From NCBI RefSeq assembly GCF_017743865.1, contig NZ_JAGHRJ010000004.1, positions 496,001 to 560,000 on the forward strand: a DNA stretch of 64,000 nucleotides, in the 5' to 3' direction. Below the pieces are notes generated by a model. It did not search any database and was not told where the DNA came from. It was given only the letters and a program-made list of their open reading frames with translations. Position numbers and translations under genes: made by a program. This document shows, in pieces, positions 8,647-16,780 of the stretch (position 1 is its first letter; each line of letters begins with the position of its first letter). This DNA is from Labrenzia sp. R4_2 (GTDB lineage Bacteria > Pseudomonadota > Alphaproteobacteria > Rhizobiales > Stappiaceae).

Positions 8647-9534
8647 TTAACGGAGCGTTGTTGCACCAACTGCCAGCCGTGATGTTGCCCCTGCCAAAGC
8701 AGGACGTGTCGCTGTCTGAGCAGCCTGCTTTTTCTGAAAAAGACCGCGTTTCCCAGGAACCGGTTTGAAGGCATCAGTCAAGCCAACCACCGTTTCAGCT
8801 GCGCCCAAAACCAGGAAACCATCGTCCGGGAGAGCCTTAGCGATCCGCTCTAGGATCTCGGTTTTTGTCGGTTGATCAAAGTAGATCAAGACGTTCCGGC
8901 AGAAGACGATATCGAACTCCCCGATATGGGAGAACTGCTCCAGAAGATTTAGTTTCTTCCATTCGATCATAGCCCGCAATCCGGCATTGATCTGCCACAT
9001 ATCGCCCTTTTGATCGAAGTATTTCAACAGCAGCTGGATCGGAAGTCCGCGTTGAACCTCGAACTGGCTATAAAGTCCGGTTTTCGCCTTTTCCAGCACT
9101 TCCTGCGAGAGGTCTGTGCCCAGGATGCGAATGCGCCAACCGCCGACTTTTGCGGCCGCCTCTTTCAGGCAAATCGCGAGCGAATACGGTTCTTGGCCGG
9201 TCGATGCCGCCGCGCACCAGATTTTAATCTGTTTACGTGTTGCACGGTTTTGCAACATTGCCGGAAGCATCGTCTCTTTGAAATGCTCAAACGGGGTCTT
9301 GTCGCGGAAGAAGAACGACTCATTGGTCGTCATGGCTTCGACAACTTCCGTTTCCAAAGCCCGGTTGCCACCTTTTTGCAGTGACTGAATCAGCGCACTC
9401 AAGGTTTCTAACTTGGAACTACGGGCGATCGGCAGCAGCCGGCTTTCCACCAGATATTGCTTGTCGTTTGACAGAACGAGACCGGAGCGCGTTTTCAAGA
9501 ATGTCTTGAGGAAATCAAATTCCATAGGGGTCAT
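8647..9534 (-). CDS. cheR: Chemotaxis protein methyltransferase CheR
   Basis: 295 residues. An N-terminal all-helical CheR domain (1-75) is followed by the SAM-dependent methyltransferase domain with WCAAASTGQEPYS (SAM binding), ILGTDLSQEVL and FDIVFCRNVLIYFD. It methylates receptor glutamates to tune adaptation, opposed by CheB. Its ATG overlaps the cheB stop by four bases (9531-9534), which implies translational coupling as the last gene of cheA-cheW-cheY-cheB-cheR. The C-terminal 30 residues after FQKKQAAQT are an Ala/Thr-rich tail. Confidence 0.96.
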   Translation of the reverse strand: MTPMEFDFLKTFLKTRSGLVLSNDKQYLVESRLLPIARSSKLETLSALIQSLQKGGNRALETEVVEAMTTNESFFFRDKTPFEHFKETMLPAMLQNRATRKQIKIWCAAASTGQEPYSLAICLKEAAAKVGGWRIRILGTDLSQEVLEKAKTGLYSQFEVQRGLPIQLLLKYFDQKGDMWQINAGLRAMIEWKKLNLLEQFSHIGEFDIVFCRNVLIYFDQPTKTEILERIAKALPDDGFLVLGAAETVVGLTDAFKPVPGKRGLFQKKQAAQTATRPALAGATSRLAVGATTLR

Positions 9535-10754
9535 CGTGTGCTCCCCTTCAAGACGCGGGACACCTTCGGTCCGATTGCCTTCAATGGCAGAACTTCAGAG
9601 CACATGCCGGTGTTGGCGGCTGCTCCAGGCATACCCCAAACAACACTTGTTTCTTCATCCTGAGTGATAATGCTACCGCCTCCTGCGGCAATTGTCCGGA
9701 CGCCATTGGCCCCATCGGAGCCCATGCCGGTCAAAATCAAACCAAGGCAGGCCGACCCATAGGCCTTCGACACACTGTCAAAAAGCGGATCAACTGCTGG
9801 CTTACAGAAATTGACAGGCGGTCCGTCATTGAGCCGTATTTTTACGGCTCCACCCTCTTTTTCGACTGTCATGTGCTTGCCACCCGGAGCGACATAGATA
9901 TTTCCGGGTTTCAATACCTCGCCATCCTCGCCTTCTTTTGACGGGCGCAGCGCGGCCTTCCCCATATGTTCAGCGAGAATCGCCGTAAACGTCGGCGGCA
10001 TGTGCTGTGTAATGACCACCGGCACATCATTCATTGCCGTGCCAATTTCCTTCATGACTTCCTGCAAAGCCTGAGGTCCACCGGTCGATGACCCGATTGC
10101 CAGGATCCGCGGACGCGCTGAAGAATACGGCCGGAGTTTAAACTTCGGCGTCGCGGCTGCCCCTTGAGGACCAGCTCCGCGAAAGCTTGCACGCGTATCA
10201 ACAGCTGGGCGCGCAGCCGGAGACGTTGGTGCGGATGGCCGTGATGTCTGGCCAGCACGCGTCTCCGCACGCATCGTCCGCACAGGTGCACGCATCCGAA
10301 TAGCACGGGCGCCAAGGGCTTTGACCTTGTCGATCAGTTCCCGGCGGAAATCGACAGATGTAGTGACTTCAGAAGTCGACTCCGGCTTAGGGACGTAATC
10401 GGCGGCGCCCAAGGACAGGGCCTTAAGACTGACCTCCGCGTTCCGACGCGTCAGTGTGGATGCCATGATGACAACCAAGTCCCGTTTCTTTGCCAACATA
10501 AGCGGCAAAGCAGTCATCCCGTCCATTTCCGGCATTTCAATATCGAGAACCACAACATCAGGGTTGCTTTTCTCGATATCCTCCACGGCCAACCTGCCGT
10601 TTCGGTGAGAGCCGACAACTTTAAGCGCCTTGTCCTCACCGAGCCACCTGGTCAAAAGCCCACGGATCACGACGGCATCATCCACCACCATGACCTTAAT
10701 CGGGTCTGCACCCGGCGTGACCCCAGCCGTCACATTTCGTTGAGCAAATGCCAT
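9531..10754 (-). CDS. cheB: Chemotaxis response regulator methylesterase CheB
   Basis: 407 residues. An N-terminal receiver domain (about 17-135) has VMVVDDAVV and the phospho-acceptor in VVVLDIEMPEMDGM. A Pro/Ala/Arg-rich linker of roughly 60 residues follows, longer than in E. coli CheB (349 residues). The C-terminal methylesterase has the catalytic Ser in AIGSSTGGPQAL, the His in ITQHMPPTF and the Asp in LTGMGSDGANG. It removes methyl groups from chemoreceptors once phosphorylated by CheA. It follows cheY by 21 bases and overlaps cheR. Confidence 0.97.
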   Translation of the reverse strand: MAFAQRNVTAGVTPGADPIKVMVVDDAVVIRGLLTRWLGEDKALKVVGSHRNGRLAVEDIEKSNPDVVVLDIEMPEMDGMTALPLMLAKKRDLVVIMASTLTRRNAEVSLKALSLGAADYVPKPESTSEVTTSVDFRRELIDKVKALGARAIRMRAPVRTMRAETRAGQTSRPSAPTSPAARPAVDTRASFRGAGPQGAAATPKFKLRPYSSARPRILAIGSSTGGPQALQEVMKEIGTAMNDVPVVITQHMPPTFTAILAEHMGKAALRPSKEGEDGEVLKPGNIYVAPGGKHMTVEKEGGAVKIRLNDGPPVNFCKPAVDPLFDSVSKAYGSACLGLILTGMGSDGANGVRTIAAGGGSIITQDEETSVVWGMPGAAANTGMCSEVLPLKAIGPKVSRVLKGSTR

Positions 10755-10775
10755 ATTGATCGACCAACTCTGTAC

Positions 10776-11141
10776 TTAGATAAGCCCAACTTCTTGAAAC
10801 TTGGCTTCCACGATCTCACGATCAAACGGCTTCATGATGTATTCGTTTGCACCCGCGCGAATTGCCCGGGCGATATGAGCGACATCATTTTCCGTCGTAC
10901 AAAACACGACCACAGGACTTTCGCCGCCTTCCTCTGCGCGCAGGCTGGTCAAGAACTCCAGCCCATCCATGACAGGCATGTTCCAGTCCAGAAGGATGGC
11001 ATCCGGCATTGTCTTCCGGCATTCTTCAAGCGCCTTCTGACCGTCCTCTGCCTCGACAATCTCGAAGTTCATATCTTCAAGGATCCGGCGTGCGACCTTT
11101 CGAATGACGCTAGAGTCATCGACGACAAGGCACTGTTTCAT
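10776..11141 (-). CDS. cheY: Single-domain response regulator, CheY type
   Basis: A 121-residue stand-alone receiver. It has the acidic pair D8-D9, phospho-acceptor D52 in LLDWNMPVMDGLEF, the switch Thr in FCTTEND and Lys in IMKPFD. It carries the phosphoryl signal from CheA to the motor or another target. ATG 11141 gives the canonical MKQCLVVDD start; an ATG 15 bases upstream adds five residues and is less likely. It lies in the che operon beside chpT, where receivers of this class can also act in cell-cycle or surface responses; which applies here is not visible. Confidence 0.9.
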   Translation of the reverse strand: MKQCLVVDDSSVIRKVARRILEDMNFEIVEAEDGQKALEECRKTMPDAILLDWNMPVMDGLEFLTSLRAEEGGESPVVVFCTTENDVAHIARAIRAGANEYIMKPFDREIVEAKFQEVGLI

Positions 11142-11179
11142 CGGGCGTAACTCCACTATCGACCGTCTTGCAGGTCTTT

Positions 11180-11671
11180 TTATGCTGCTGCCATGGGTTC
11201 GGTGAACATTGCGCCAAGCAAGCGGTCCACGTCCAAGATTACCATCAATTGGCCATCAAGCCGATGGACACCGCCTGCGATTTCCGCCCAGCGGCGGTCC
11301 AGGTTCGATGGGTTTGGTTCAGCTGAACTGGACGGCAGGGTCAAAACCTCACCGACCGTGTCGATAACCAGTCCATAGCTCTCATGTTTGTACTCGATAC
11401 CGACAGCCATCATCTGCTCATCCTGAAGCGGCGGCAGATGCAGTCGGCGCCGCATATTGATCGCAGTGACAATACGTCCGCGAAGGTTCAATACGCCTTG
11501 TACTTCCGGCGCGGACATCGGGACCCGTGTCACGCTCTCAGGAACAAACACATCGTGAACCTGAGAGATCGGCAATCCAAACAACTGACCGCCAATCACT
11601 ACGGTCACATATTGGATCATGTCGTTGCCGGCATTTTTATCTCCGGCAACCTTGTTCTCCAACATACTCAT
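11180..11671 (-). CDS. cheW: Chemotaxis coupling protein CheW
   Basis: 163 residues forming one CheW domain (about 18-155): YVTVVIGGQLFGLPI, VTRVPMSAPEVQGVLNLRGRI and VDTVGEVL are the typical strands. It bridges chemoreceptor tips and the CheA P5 domain. Its start overlaps the cheA stop by four bases, so the two are translationally coupled. Confidence 0.96.
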   Translation of the reverse strand: MSMLENKVAGDKNAGNDMIQYVTVVIGGQLFGLPISQVHDVFVPESVTRVPMSAPEVQGVLNLRGRIVTAINMRRRLHLPPLQDEQMMAVGIEYKHESYGLVIDTVGEVLTLPSSSAEPNPSNLDRRWAEIAGGVHRLDGQLMVILDVDRLLGAMFTEPMAAA

Positions 11672-14472
11672 GCGGCAGCTCCCAAATCACCGGCAAAGAT
11701 ATCTTTCAACGCTGCGATCAGACCTGGACGGTCGAATTTTGCGACGTAATCATCAAATCCAGCCTGACGGCCACGCTCGATGGACGCGGGCGTCACGAGC
11801 GAAGACAGTGCTAGGATTGGCATCTGTCGGAAACGCGGATCACGACGGATTGCCTCGCAGAACTCGAAGCCGTTGATTTCAGGCATCTCGATATCGCTGA
11901 CAATCGCATGGAACTTGTCACCGTTTTCCAACAGTTCAAACGCCTGCGATACACCAACACAAGTGGTCACATCGTAACCGGCGGCTTTCAGAACCGGTGT
12001 CAGCATGTTGCGGAAGAAAGAAGAGTCGTCGACAAAGAGAACTTTCTTTGTAAGTGCCTCAATGTCCATTTCTTTCCGCATGAACCAGTCTTCGAACGCC
12101 TGCGGCAGATAGAAGCCAAGGTCGATGATCTCGGTCGCACGTTCTTTGACAATCGCGGAGCCGAGAACGCCCGGGCGCTCCGACCCAACTTCGATGTTCA
12201 TACGGTCCTCGACGATGTCGACGATTTCGTCGACCACAAGGCCCATGGATCGACCCGCATCGGAGAACACCAGCATCGGCTGGGTGCCTTCGGTCTTGTG
12301 GCTGTCGCCGTCGTTGACGTAAACGAGCGGCATGAGCGCACCGCGGTATTGCACCAGATCGCGACCATTGGAACGTTCGATCTTGGAAATGTCGAACTCT
12401 TCCAAACGCGTGACCAGCGACAGCGGAACTGCCTTCGGTTCTGGAGCACCGGCGCGGAAAAGAAGCAACGAAATCGCGTTCTGTCCGGTCATTGCCTTTT
12501 GCTGCAAATCCTCTTGTTCGTCTTCGCTGTTTTCGGCGACAGCACTGGATGCATGGCTTGCCATTGCGCCCGCAATGCCGTTCGGGTCGATGATCATGAT
12601 CACCGAACCATCGCCGAGGATGGTGTTGCCCGAGAACATGTCGAGATTGCGCAGCATGGTGGACATCGGCTTGACCACGATTTCTTCCGTGTGGAAGACA
12701 CCGTCTACGACAACACCGAATGTCTGGCTGCCGACCTGCATCACAACGATGAAGCCGTTGTCAGCATCAATCGCTTCGTCTGCGTTTTCACCCTCATAGA
12801 TACCCAAAAGTTGGGACAAGTGGACGAGAGGAAGCAGCTTGTTGCGCAACCGAAGGACCGGCGTGTCCTTGATGCGTTCAATCCGATGCTCGGAGTTCTT
12901 CTGAACACGCACCAATTCCACGACAGAAAGCTGCGGAATTGCAAACCTGTCACCACCGGCCTCAACGATCAACGTAGAAACGATCGCGAGGGTCAGCGGG
13001 ATCTTGATAATGAAGCTCGAACCCTTGCCCGTAACAGACCGCAGATCAACGGTTCCGCCGATCAATTCGATGTTGTTGCGGACAACGTCCATCCCGACAC
13101 CGCGGCCAGAAACGCTGGTCACTGCCGCCGCTGTCGAGAAGCCTGCATGGAAGATGAACTTCTGAACCTGAGCATCCGTCATCTTCTCGACTTCAGCCTC
13201 GGTCGCAAGACCACGCTCGATGATCTTGGCCTTTACACGCTCAACGTCGATACCCTTACCATCATCACGAACTTCGATGATGATGTGGCCACCTTCGTGA
13301 TAGGCAGCAAGGGTGATGATGCCCTTCTCCGGTTTGCCAGCTGCGCGGCGTTCTTCCGGACGCTCCAATCCGTGGTCGGCGGAGTTCCGAACCATGTGCG
13401 TCAGCGGATCCTTGATCATCTCAAGAACCTGACGGTCAAGTTCGGTGTCAGCGCCGATCATTTCCAGTTCGATCGGCTTCTCTAGATCCTGGCTCAAATC
13501 GCGGACGATCCGAGGCAGTTTCTGCCAAGCATTGCCAATCGGCTGCATGCGGGTCGCCATCACGCCCTCTTGCAACTCGGCAGTCACGTTTGACAGGCGC
13601 TGAAGCGGAACCTTGAATTCACTGTCTTCATGACGGCGTACAATTTCCAGAAGCTGGTTCCGGGTCAGCACCAGCTCGGACACCATCGTCATAAGGTGTT
13701 CAAGCGTATCGACCGCAACACGGATGCTCTGGTTGGAGACACCACCGCCGGATGCTTTCTTCTCGCCGCCCTCACCAGAAGGCTTGGCTTTTGCCGCTGG
13801 CTGCGCCTCTGCAGGCTTTTCAGGGGCTTTTGCTGCCGCTGGAGCCGGGGCCTCAATTTCTTCCGGCTGCTCGTCCGGAGCCTCATCTTCAGCGCTTTCG
13901 GCAACCTCGACTTCAATCTCGGTCTCACGGAAGGCACGCTCAAGCTCATCGAGCGAAACTTCGCCAGGTCGCAACGGCCGTTCAATGGTTTGTTCAGGCA
14001 GTGTAAAGTCGTCACTGTCGGTCGCAGCTTCGGCTTCCGGCTCAGCATCCGCCGCCGGTTCATCGGCTGCGCCGCCGCCGGCCATCGCGGCATCAGCCGC
14101 TGCAGACATCTCTTCCAGCTTACCGATCAGCTCGCTGTCATCGCCTTGCGGTTCTTCGCCTTCAGCAGCTTCCAACTCACCAAGAATGTCCTTAATCTGG
14201 TCAATGGAAACCAAAATCAATGACACCGCGTCTTGGGTGACCGGCGCACCGTCGCGGAACTTGCCCATAAGGGTTTCAGCCGCGTGTGCAATTCCTTCAA
14301 GCCGGGGAAGGCCCAAGAACCCACAGGTACCCTTAATCGTATGTACCAGACGGAATATGTTGTCTAGAATCGTAGCGTTGTTCGGTTCTTGCTCGAATTT
14401 TACGAGCTCCACGTCTACAACGTCGAGACTCTCATTGGTCTCGGTAATAAATTCCCTGAGGAGGTCGTCCAT
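11668..14472 (-). CDS. cheA: Hybrid chemotaxis histidine kinase CheA with C-terminal receiver
   Basis: 934 residues, longer than E. coli CheA (654). Order: Hpt domain (1-105) with phospho-His44 in RLVHTIKGT; an acidic Ala/Pro/Glu-rich linker (about 110-250) with no clear P2 domain; dimerisation helices (about 255-320); HATPase with NSADHGLERPEERR, VRDDGKGID and SGRGVGMDVVR; a CheW-like P5 domain (about 480-620); a second, divergent CheW-like domain (about 645-795); and a receiver (809-930) with D815/D816 and phospho-acceptor D860 in IVSDIEMPEING. The kinase receives receptor signals through CheW and phosphorylates CheY and CheB. The receiver may act as a phosphate sink or as a regulator. First gene of the five-gene che operon. 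Confidence 0.96.
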   Translation of the reverse strand: MDDLLREFITETNESLDVVDVELVKFEQEPNNATILDNIFRLVHTIKGTCGFLGLPRLEGIAHAAETLMGKFRDGAPVTQDAVSLILVSIDQIKDILGELEAAEGEEPQGDDSELIGKLEEMSAAADAAMAGGGAADEPAADAEPEAEAATDSDDFTLPEQTIERPLRPGEVSLDELERAFRETEIEVEVAESAEDEAPDEQPEEIEAPAPAAAKAPEKPAEAQPAAKAKPSGEGGEKKASGGGVSNQSIRVAVDTLEHLMTMVSELVLTRNQLLEIVRRHEDSEFKVPLQRLSNVTAELQEGVMATRMQPIGNAWQKLPRIVRDLSQDLEKPIELEMIGADTELDRQVLEMIKDPLTHMVRNSADHGLERPEERRAAGKPEKGIITLAAYHEGGHIIIEVRDDGKGIDVERVKAKIIERGLATEAEVEKMTDAQVQKFIFHAGFSTAAAVTSVSGRGVGMDVVRNNIELIGGTVDLRSVTGKGSSFIIKIPLTLAIVSTLIVEAGGDRFAIPQLSVVELVRVQKNSEHRIERIKDTPVLRLRNKLLPLVHLSQLLGIYEGENADEAIDADNGFIVVMQVGSQTFGVVVDGVFHTEEIVVKPMSTMLRNLDMFSGNTILGDGSVIMIIDPNGIAGAMASHASSAVAENSEDEQEDLQQKAMTGQNAISLLLFRAGAPEPKAVPLSLVTRLEEFDISKIERSNGRDLVQYRGALMPLVYVNDGDSHKTEGTQPMLVFSDAGRSMGLVVDEIVDIVEDRMNIEVGSERPGVLGSAIVKERATEIIDLGFYLPQAFEDWFMRKEMDIEALTKKVLFVDDSSFFRNMLTPVLKAAGYDVTTCVGVSQAFELLENGDKFHAIVSDIEMPEINGFEFCEAIRRDPRFRQMPILALSSLVTPASIERGRQAGFDDYVAKFDRPGLIAALKDIFAGDLGAAA

Positions 14473-14604
14473 GGCCTGCTCTCACCCGACTTGTTACTGG
14501 TTCCGCACCCTGAAAAGGATGTCTGGACCGGGAAGTCCATGAGAGTAGATTGGCGTCAAAGCGTTAAGATACGCTGAAGCAAAAGGATTCTTTTCGGGCC
14601 TAAG

Positions 14605-15249
14605 TTATTCGGTCGGAAGAGCTGTTATTTTTACGCAGTCTTCGTCTTTATCTATTGTTAACTCCATCCCGCACTCACGCGCCAGAAGCAACGAGTAAAT
14701 CGGCTGAACAGAGTGTGCATCAACGCGCTCAGGCTCTTCTCCGCTCAAGGTTTCCTTCATTCCAAGCGGAATTCGCGGGTTCAAACCAGCCGCATTCAAA
14801 GTAAAGGACGGAGATTGTGGTGTCCCACTCATTTCAACCTTGATCTCGCCCCCACGCGGAACGCACTGATTGGCGATCAGGATGAGATTGAGAAGCAACT
14901 TCACAAAATTTTTCGGCATCAAGTGCCGGTCCAGTTGCCAATTCAGGTTGGATTTTTCATTTTCCATAAACCCGGTGGCAACCACTTGGGCATCGCCAAG
15001 ATCAATCTCTGCGCCGGCGGATCCGGCAGCACCAAAGGCAAGTCGTGCAAACTGCAGCTTGGCAGACGCCTGTCGCGCACTTTTCCGGATCAGATCCATG
15101 GCGAATTCGCGCATGTCCTCAGACCCTTCTTCATCCAGAACTTCCAGTCCATTGGTGATCGCACCAACAGGACTGATGATGTCATGACAGACCCGGCTTG
15201 CCACCAGGGCTGCAAGATCCATGGATGAAAGCTCTTTAAGTGCGGACAT
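14605..15249 (-). CDS. chpT: Histidine phosphotransferase ChpT
   Basis: 214 residues. The conserved helix has phospho-His22 in SRVCHDIISPVGAI, and a degenerate ATPase-like C-terminal domain follows (LLLNLILIANQCVPRGG). In alphaproteobacteria ChpT carries phosphate from the hybrid kinase CckA to CtrA and CpdR; it is a dimer with a histidine-kinase fold but does not hydrolyse ATP. ATG 15249 begins MSALKELSSMDLAALVASRVCHD, the expected N-terminus; the frame is open 17 codons further upstream. It sits 132 bases upstream of cheA on the same strand and may head the same transcript. Confidence 0.95.
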   Translation of the reverse strand: MSALKELSSMDLAALVASRVCHDIISPVGAITNGLEVLDEEGSEDMREFAMDLIRKSARQASAKLQFARLAFGAAGSAGAEIDLGDAQVVATGFMENEKSNLNWQLDRHLMPKNFVKLLLNLILIANQCVPRGGEIKVEMSGTPQSPSFTLNAAGLNPRIPLGMKETLSGEEPERVDAHSVQPIYSLLLARECGMELTIDKDEDCVKITALPTE

Positions 15250-15446
15250 TGCTCGACGCTGCTCTTTGTAAAAAACCTGCCAAAACGACCTGATTCGCAA
15301 GCCGATATGCCAGCGTTACACATCCGCAAAGGCCCTGCCAAGGCGGCAAATCAGCCGATTTCCCGGTCATCCAAGCTATTTTTGGAGATACATCCGCCGA
15401 AACCGGCAAACCAAACTCAAATCCGACCCAACGGCCACATCAACCG

Positions 15447-15953
15447 TCATTCCGGCAGGCAGCCGACAGTTTCGGCATGCAAACGGGCTTCGGTGAGCCT
15501 TTGGGTGCCATTCACAATGAACAGAAACCGATTGACCACCGAATAGAAGAACATCAGCCGCCCCTCGACGATCGCATAGATGAACGGATTTCCGGCCGTC
15601 GCGAAGCCTTCCGACAGGCCATATCCGCCGCAAGCCGCAAACATCGGGGCATAGGCATTGGGGTGCAGCTTGAAGGCTTCCATATTGCCCTTGTTGACAA
15701 AAACCCACTCGGTGTTGCCCCATTTATATGTGTATTCCCGGCTTCCCTTCCGCGGGTATCCATCAACAAAATAACTAACCGGGTCGTGCCCACCAATTGC
15801 GTACCCAGTAATCGGATCCGGCACAAAACTCCTGGGGCGAGCCTTTCCGTCGACGCTCCACAGGCAAATAACCGCTGCAAGGATTGCAGAAAGACACATC
15901 CACGTCTTTTTTGGGGGCCAACGTTTCATTGATTCGGCGGACACGTCTTTCAT
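15447..15953 (-). CDS. YHS-domain membrane or secreted protein
   Basis: 168 residues. An N-terminal hydrophobic segment (about residues 18-36) acts as signal or anchor. The mature part has a YHS-like region: the family phrase GYAIGGHDPVSYFVDG, then WVFVNKGNMEAFKLHPNAYAP and a Cys-Gly-Gly-Tyr. YHS domains are often linked to metal, but the usual Cys pair is not evident. ATG 15953 is preferred to the TTG at 15956. It is divergent from eipA across about 100 bases. Function unknown. Confidence 0.7.
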   Translation of the reverse strand: MKDVSAESMKRWPPKKTWMCLSAILAAVICLWSVDGKARPRSFVPDPITGYAIGGHDPVSYFVDGYPRKGSREYTYKWGNTEWVFVNKGNMEAFKLHPNAYAPMFAACGGYGLSEGFATAGNPFIYAIVEGRLMFFYSVVNRFLFIVNGTQRLTEARLHAETVGCLPE

Positions 15954-15983
15954 CAATTGAACTGCGAATCATCACTGTATTCG

Positions 15984-15995
15984 TTAAGTTTAACA
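15984..15995. promoter_or_regulatory. Possible CtrA half-sites upstream of eipA
   Basis: TTAAGTTTAACAT (from 15984) contains two TTAA cores and a TTAACAT close to the CtrA half-site TTAACCAT. A GANTC site lies at 15966-15970. Both are in the short divergent region before eipA. DUF1134/EipA is reported to be a CtrA target in Brucella, which makes the match worth noting, but it is imperfect. Confidence 0.4.
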
Positions 15996-16055
15996 TCGAA
16001 GAGACGCAACGCAGCGAGAAAGACGTCGCCTGCCTGGCGACAAGGAGTTTACTGG

Positions 16056-16661
16056 ATGGCACACATGTCACGGCTCGTATTTTCAATTCTTCCAGCCGCC
16101 ACAGTCATTCTGCTTTTGTCAGTTGGCCCCAAAGCTGCGTTCGCACAGACCTCAACCAACACGCAGTCTCCTCCCGTCAACACTTATGACCAAGATCAGA
16201 TCCTGCAAACGGGGCATCAGTTTTTCGGATCTGTGTCTGGTGGGCTGGCCTCCGTTGTGGAGAGAGCTTTTGCAAGTTATGGCGAACCAAATGGGTACAT
16301 TCTTGGGGAAGAAGGCTCTGGTGCATTCGTTGCAGGTGCCCGGTTTGGAGAGGGTCAGCTTTACACCCGCAATGCAGGCAACCACAAAATATTCTGGCAA
16401 GGCCCCTCTATCGGTATCGACTTTGGAGCTGACGGCGCACGCGTCATGATGCTGATCTATAATTTGCCGAGTATTGACCGGGTTTACGACCGGTTCAGCG
16501 GCGTCAATGGGTCCGCTTATCTGGTTGGCGGCGTCGGCATGACAGTCCTTGCAAAAGACTCAGTCTTCGTGGTCCCCATCAAGGCCGGGGTAGGCGCACG
16601 CCTCGGGTTGAATCTCGGTTACTTGAAATTCACAAGAGAACCGACTTGGAATCCTTTCTAG
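16056..16661 (+). CDS. eipA: Envelope integrity protein EipA (DUF1134)
   Basis: 201 residues with a Sec signal peptide (hydrophobic core ILPAATVILLLSVG, cleavage after AAFA) and a DUF1134 beta-rich periplasmic domain (GHQFFGSVSGGLASVVE; WQGPSIGIDFGADG; GVGARLGLNLGYLKF near the end). In Brucella this family is a small periplasmic barrel needed for envelope integrity and virulence. ATG 16056 is fixed by AAGGAG at 16042-16047. The open frame extends further upstream but without a ribosome site. Near the other CtrA-pathway genes. Confidence 0.88.
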   Translation: MAHMSRLVFSILPAATVILLLSVGPKAAFAQTSTNTQSPPVNTYDQDQILQTGHQFFGSVSGGLASVVERAFASYGEPNGYILGEEGSGAFVAGARFGEGQLYTRNAGNHKIFWQGPSIGIDFGADGARVMMLIYNLPSIDRVYDRFSGVNGSAYLVGGVGMTVLAKDSVFVVPIKAGVGARLGLNLGYLKFTREPTWNPF

Positions 16662-16780
16662 AGACCTGCAAAAACTATCAGGGTCCAGCCTCAACTGGAG
16701 CCCAGACTTGGCTATTAAACCGATGTCCTCTAATGATGATGTAACGTCTTGATGCTTTGAACGGCCACCGGGAGCCTGAT

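Noticed and set aside
11908..13485. A 525-codon plus-strand open frame
   Set aside because: It is the antisense of cheA. cheA has full kinase, CheW and receiver motifs on the other strand; the antisense product is His/Asp/Arg-biased with no domain.
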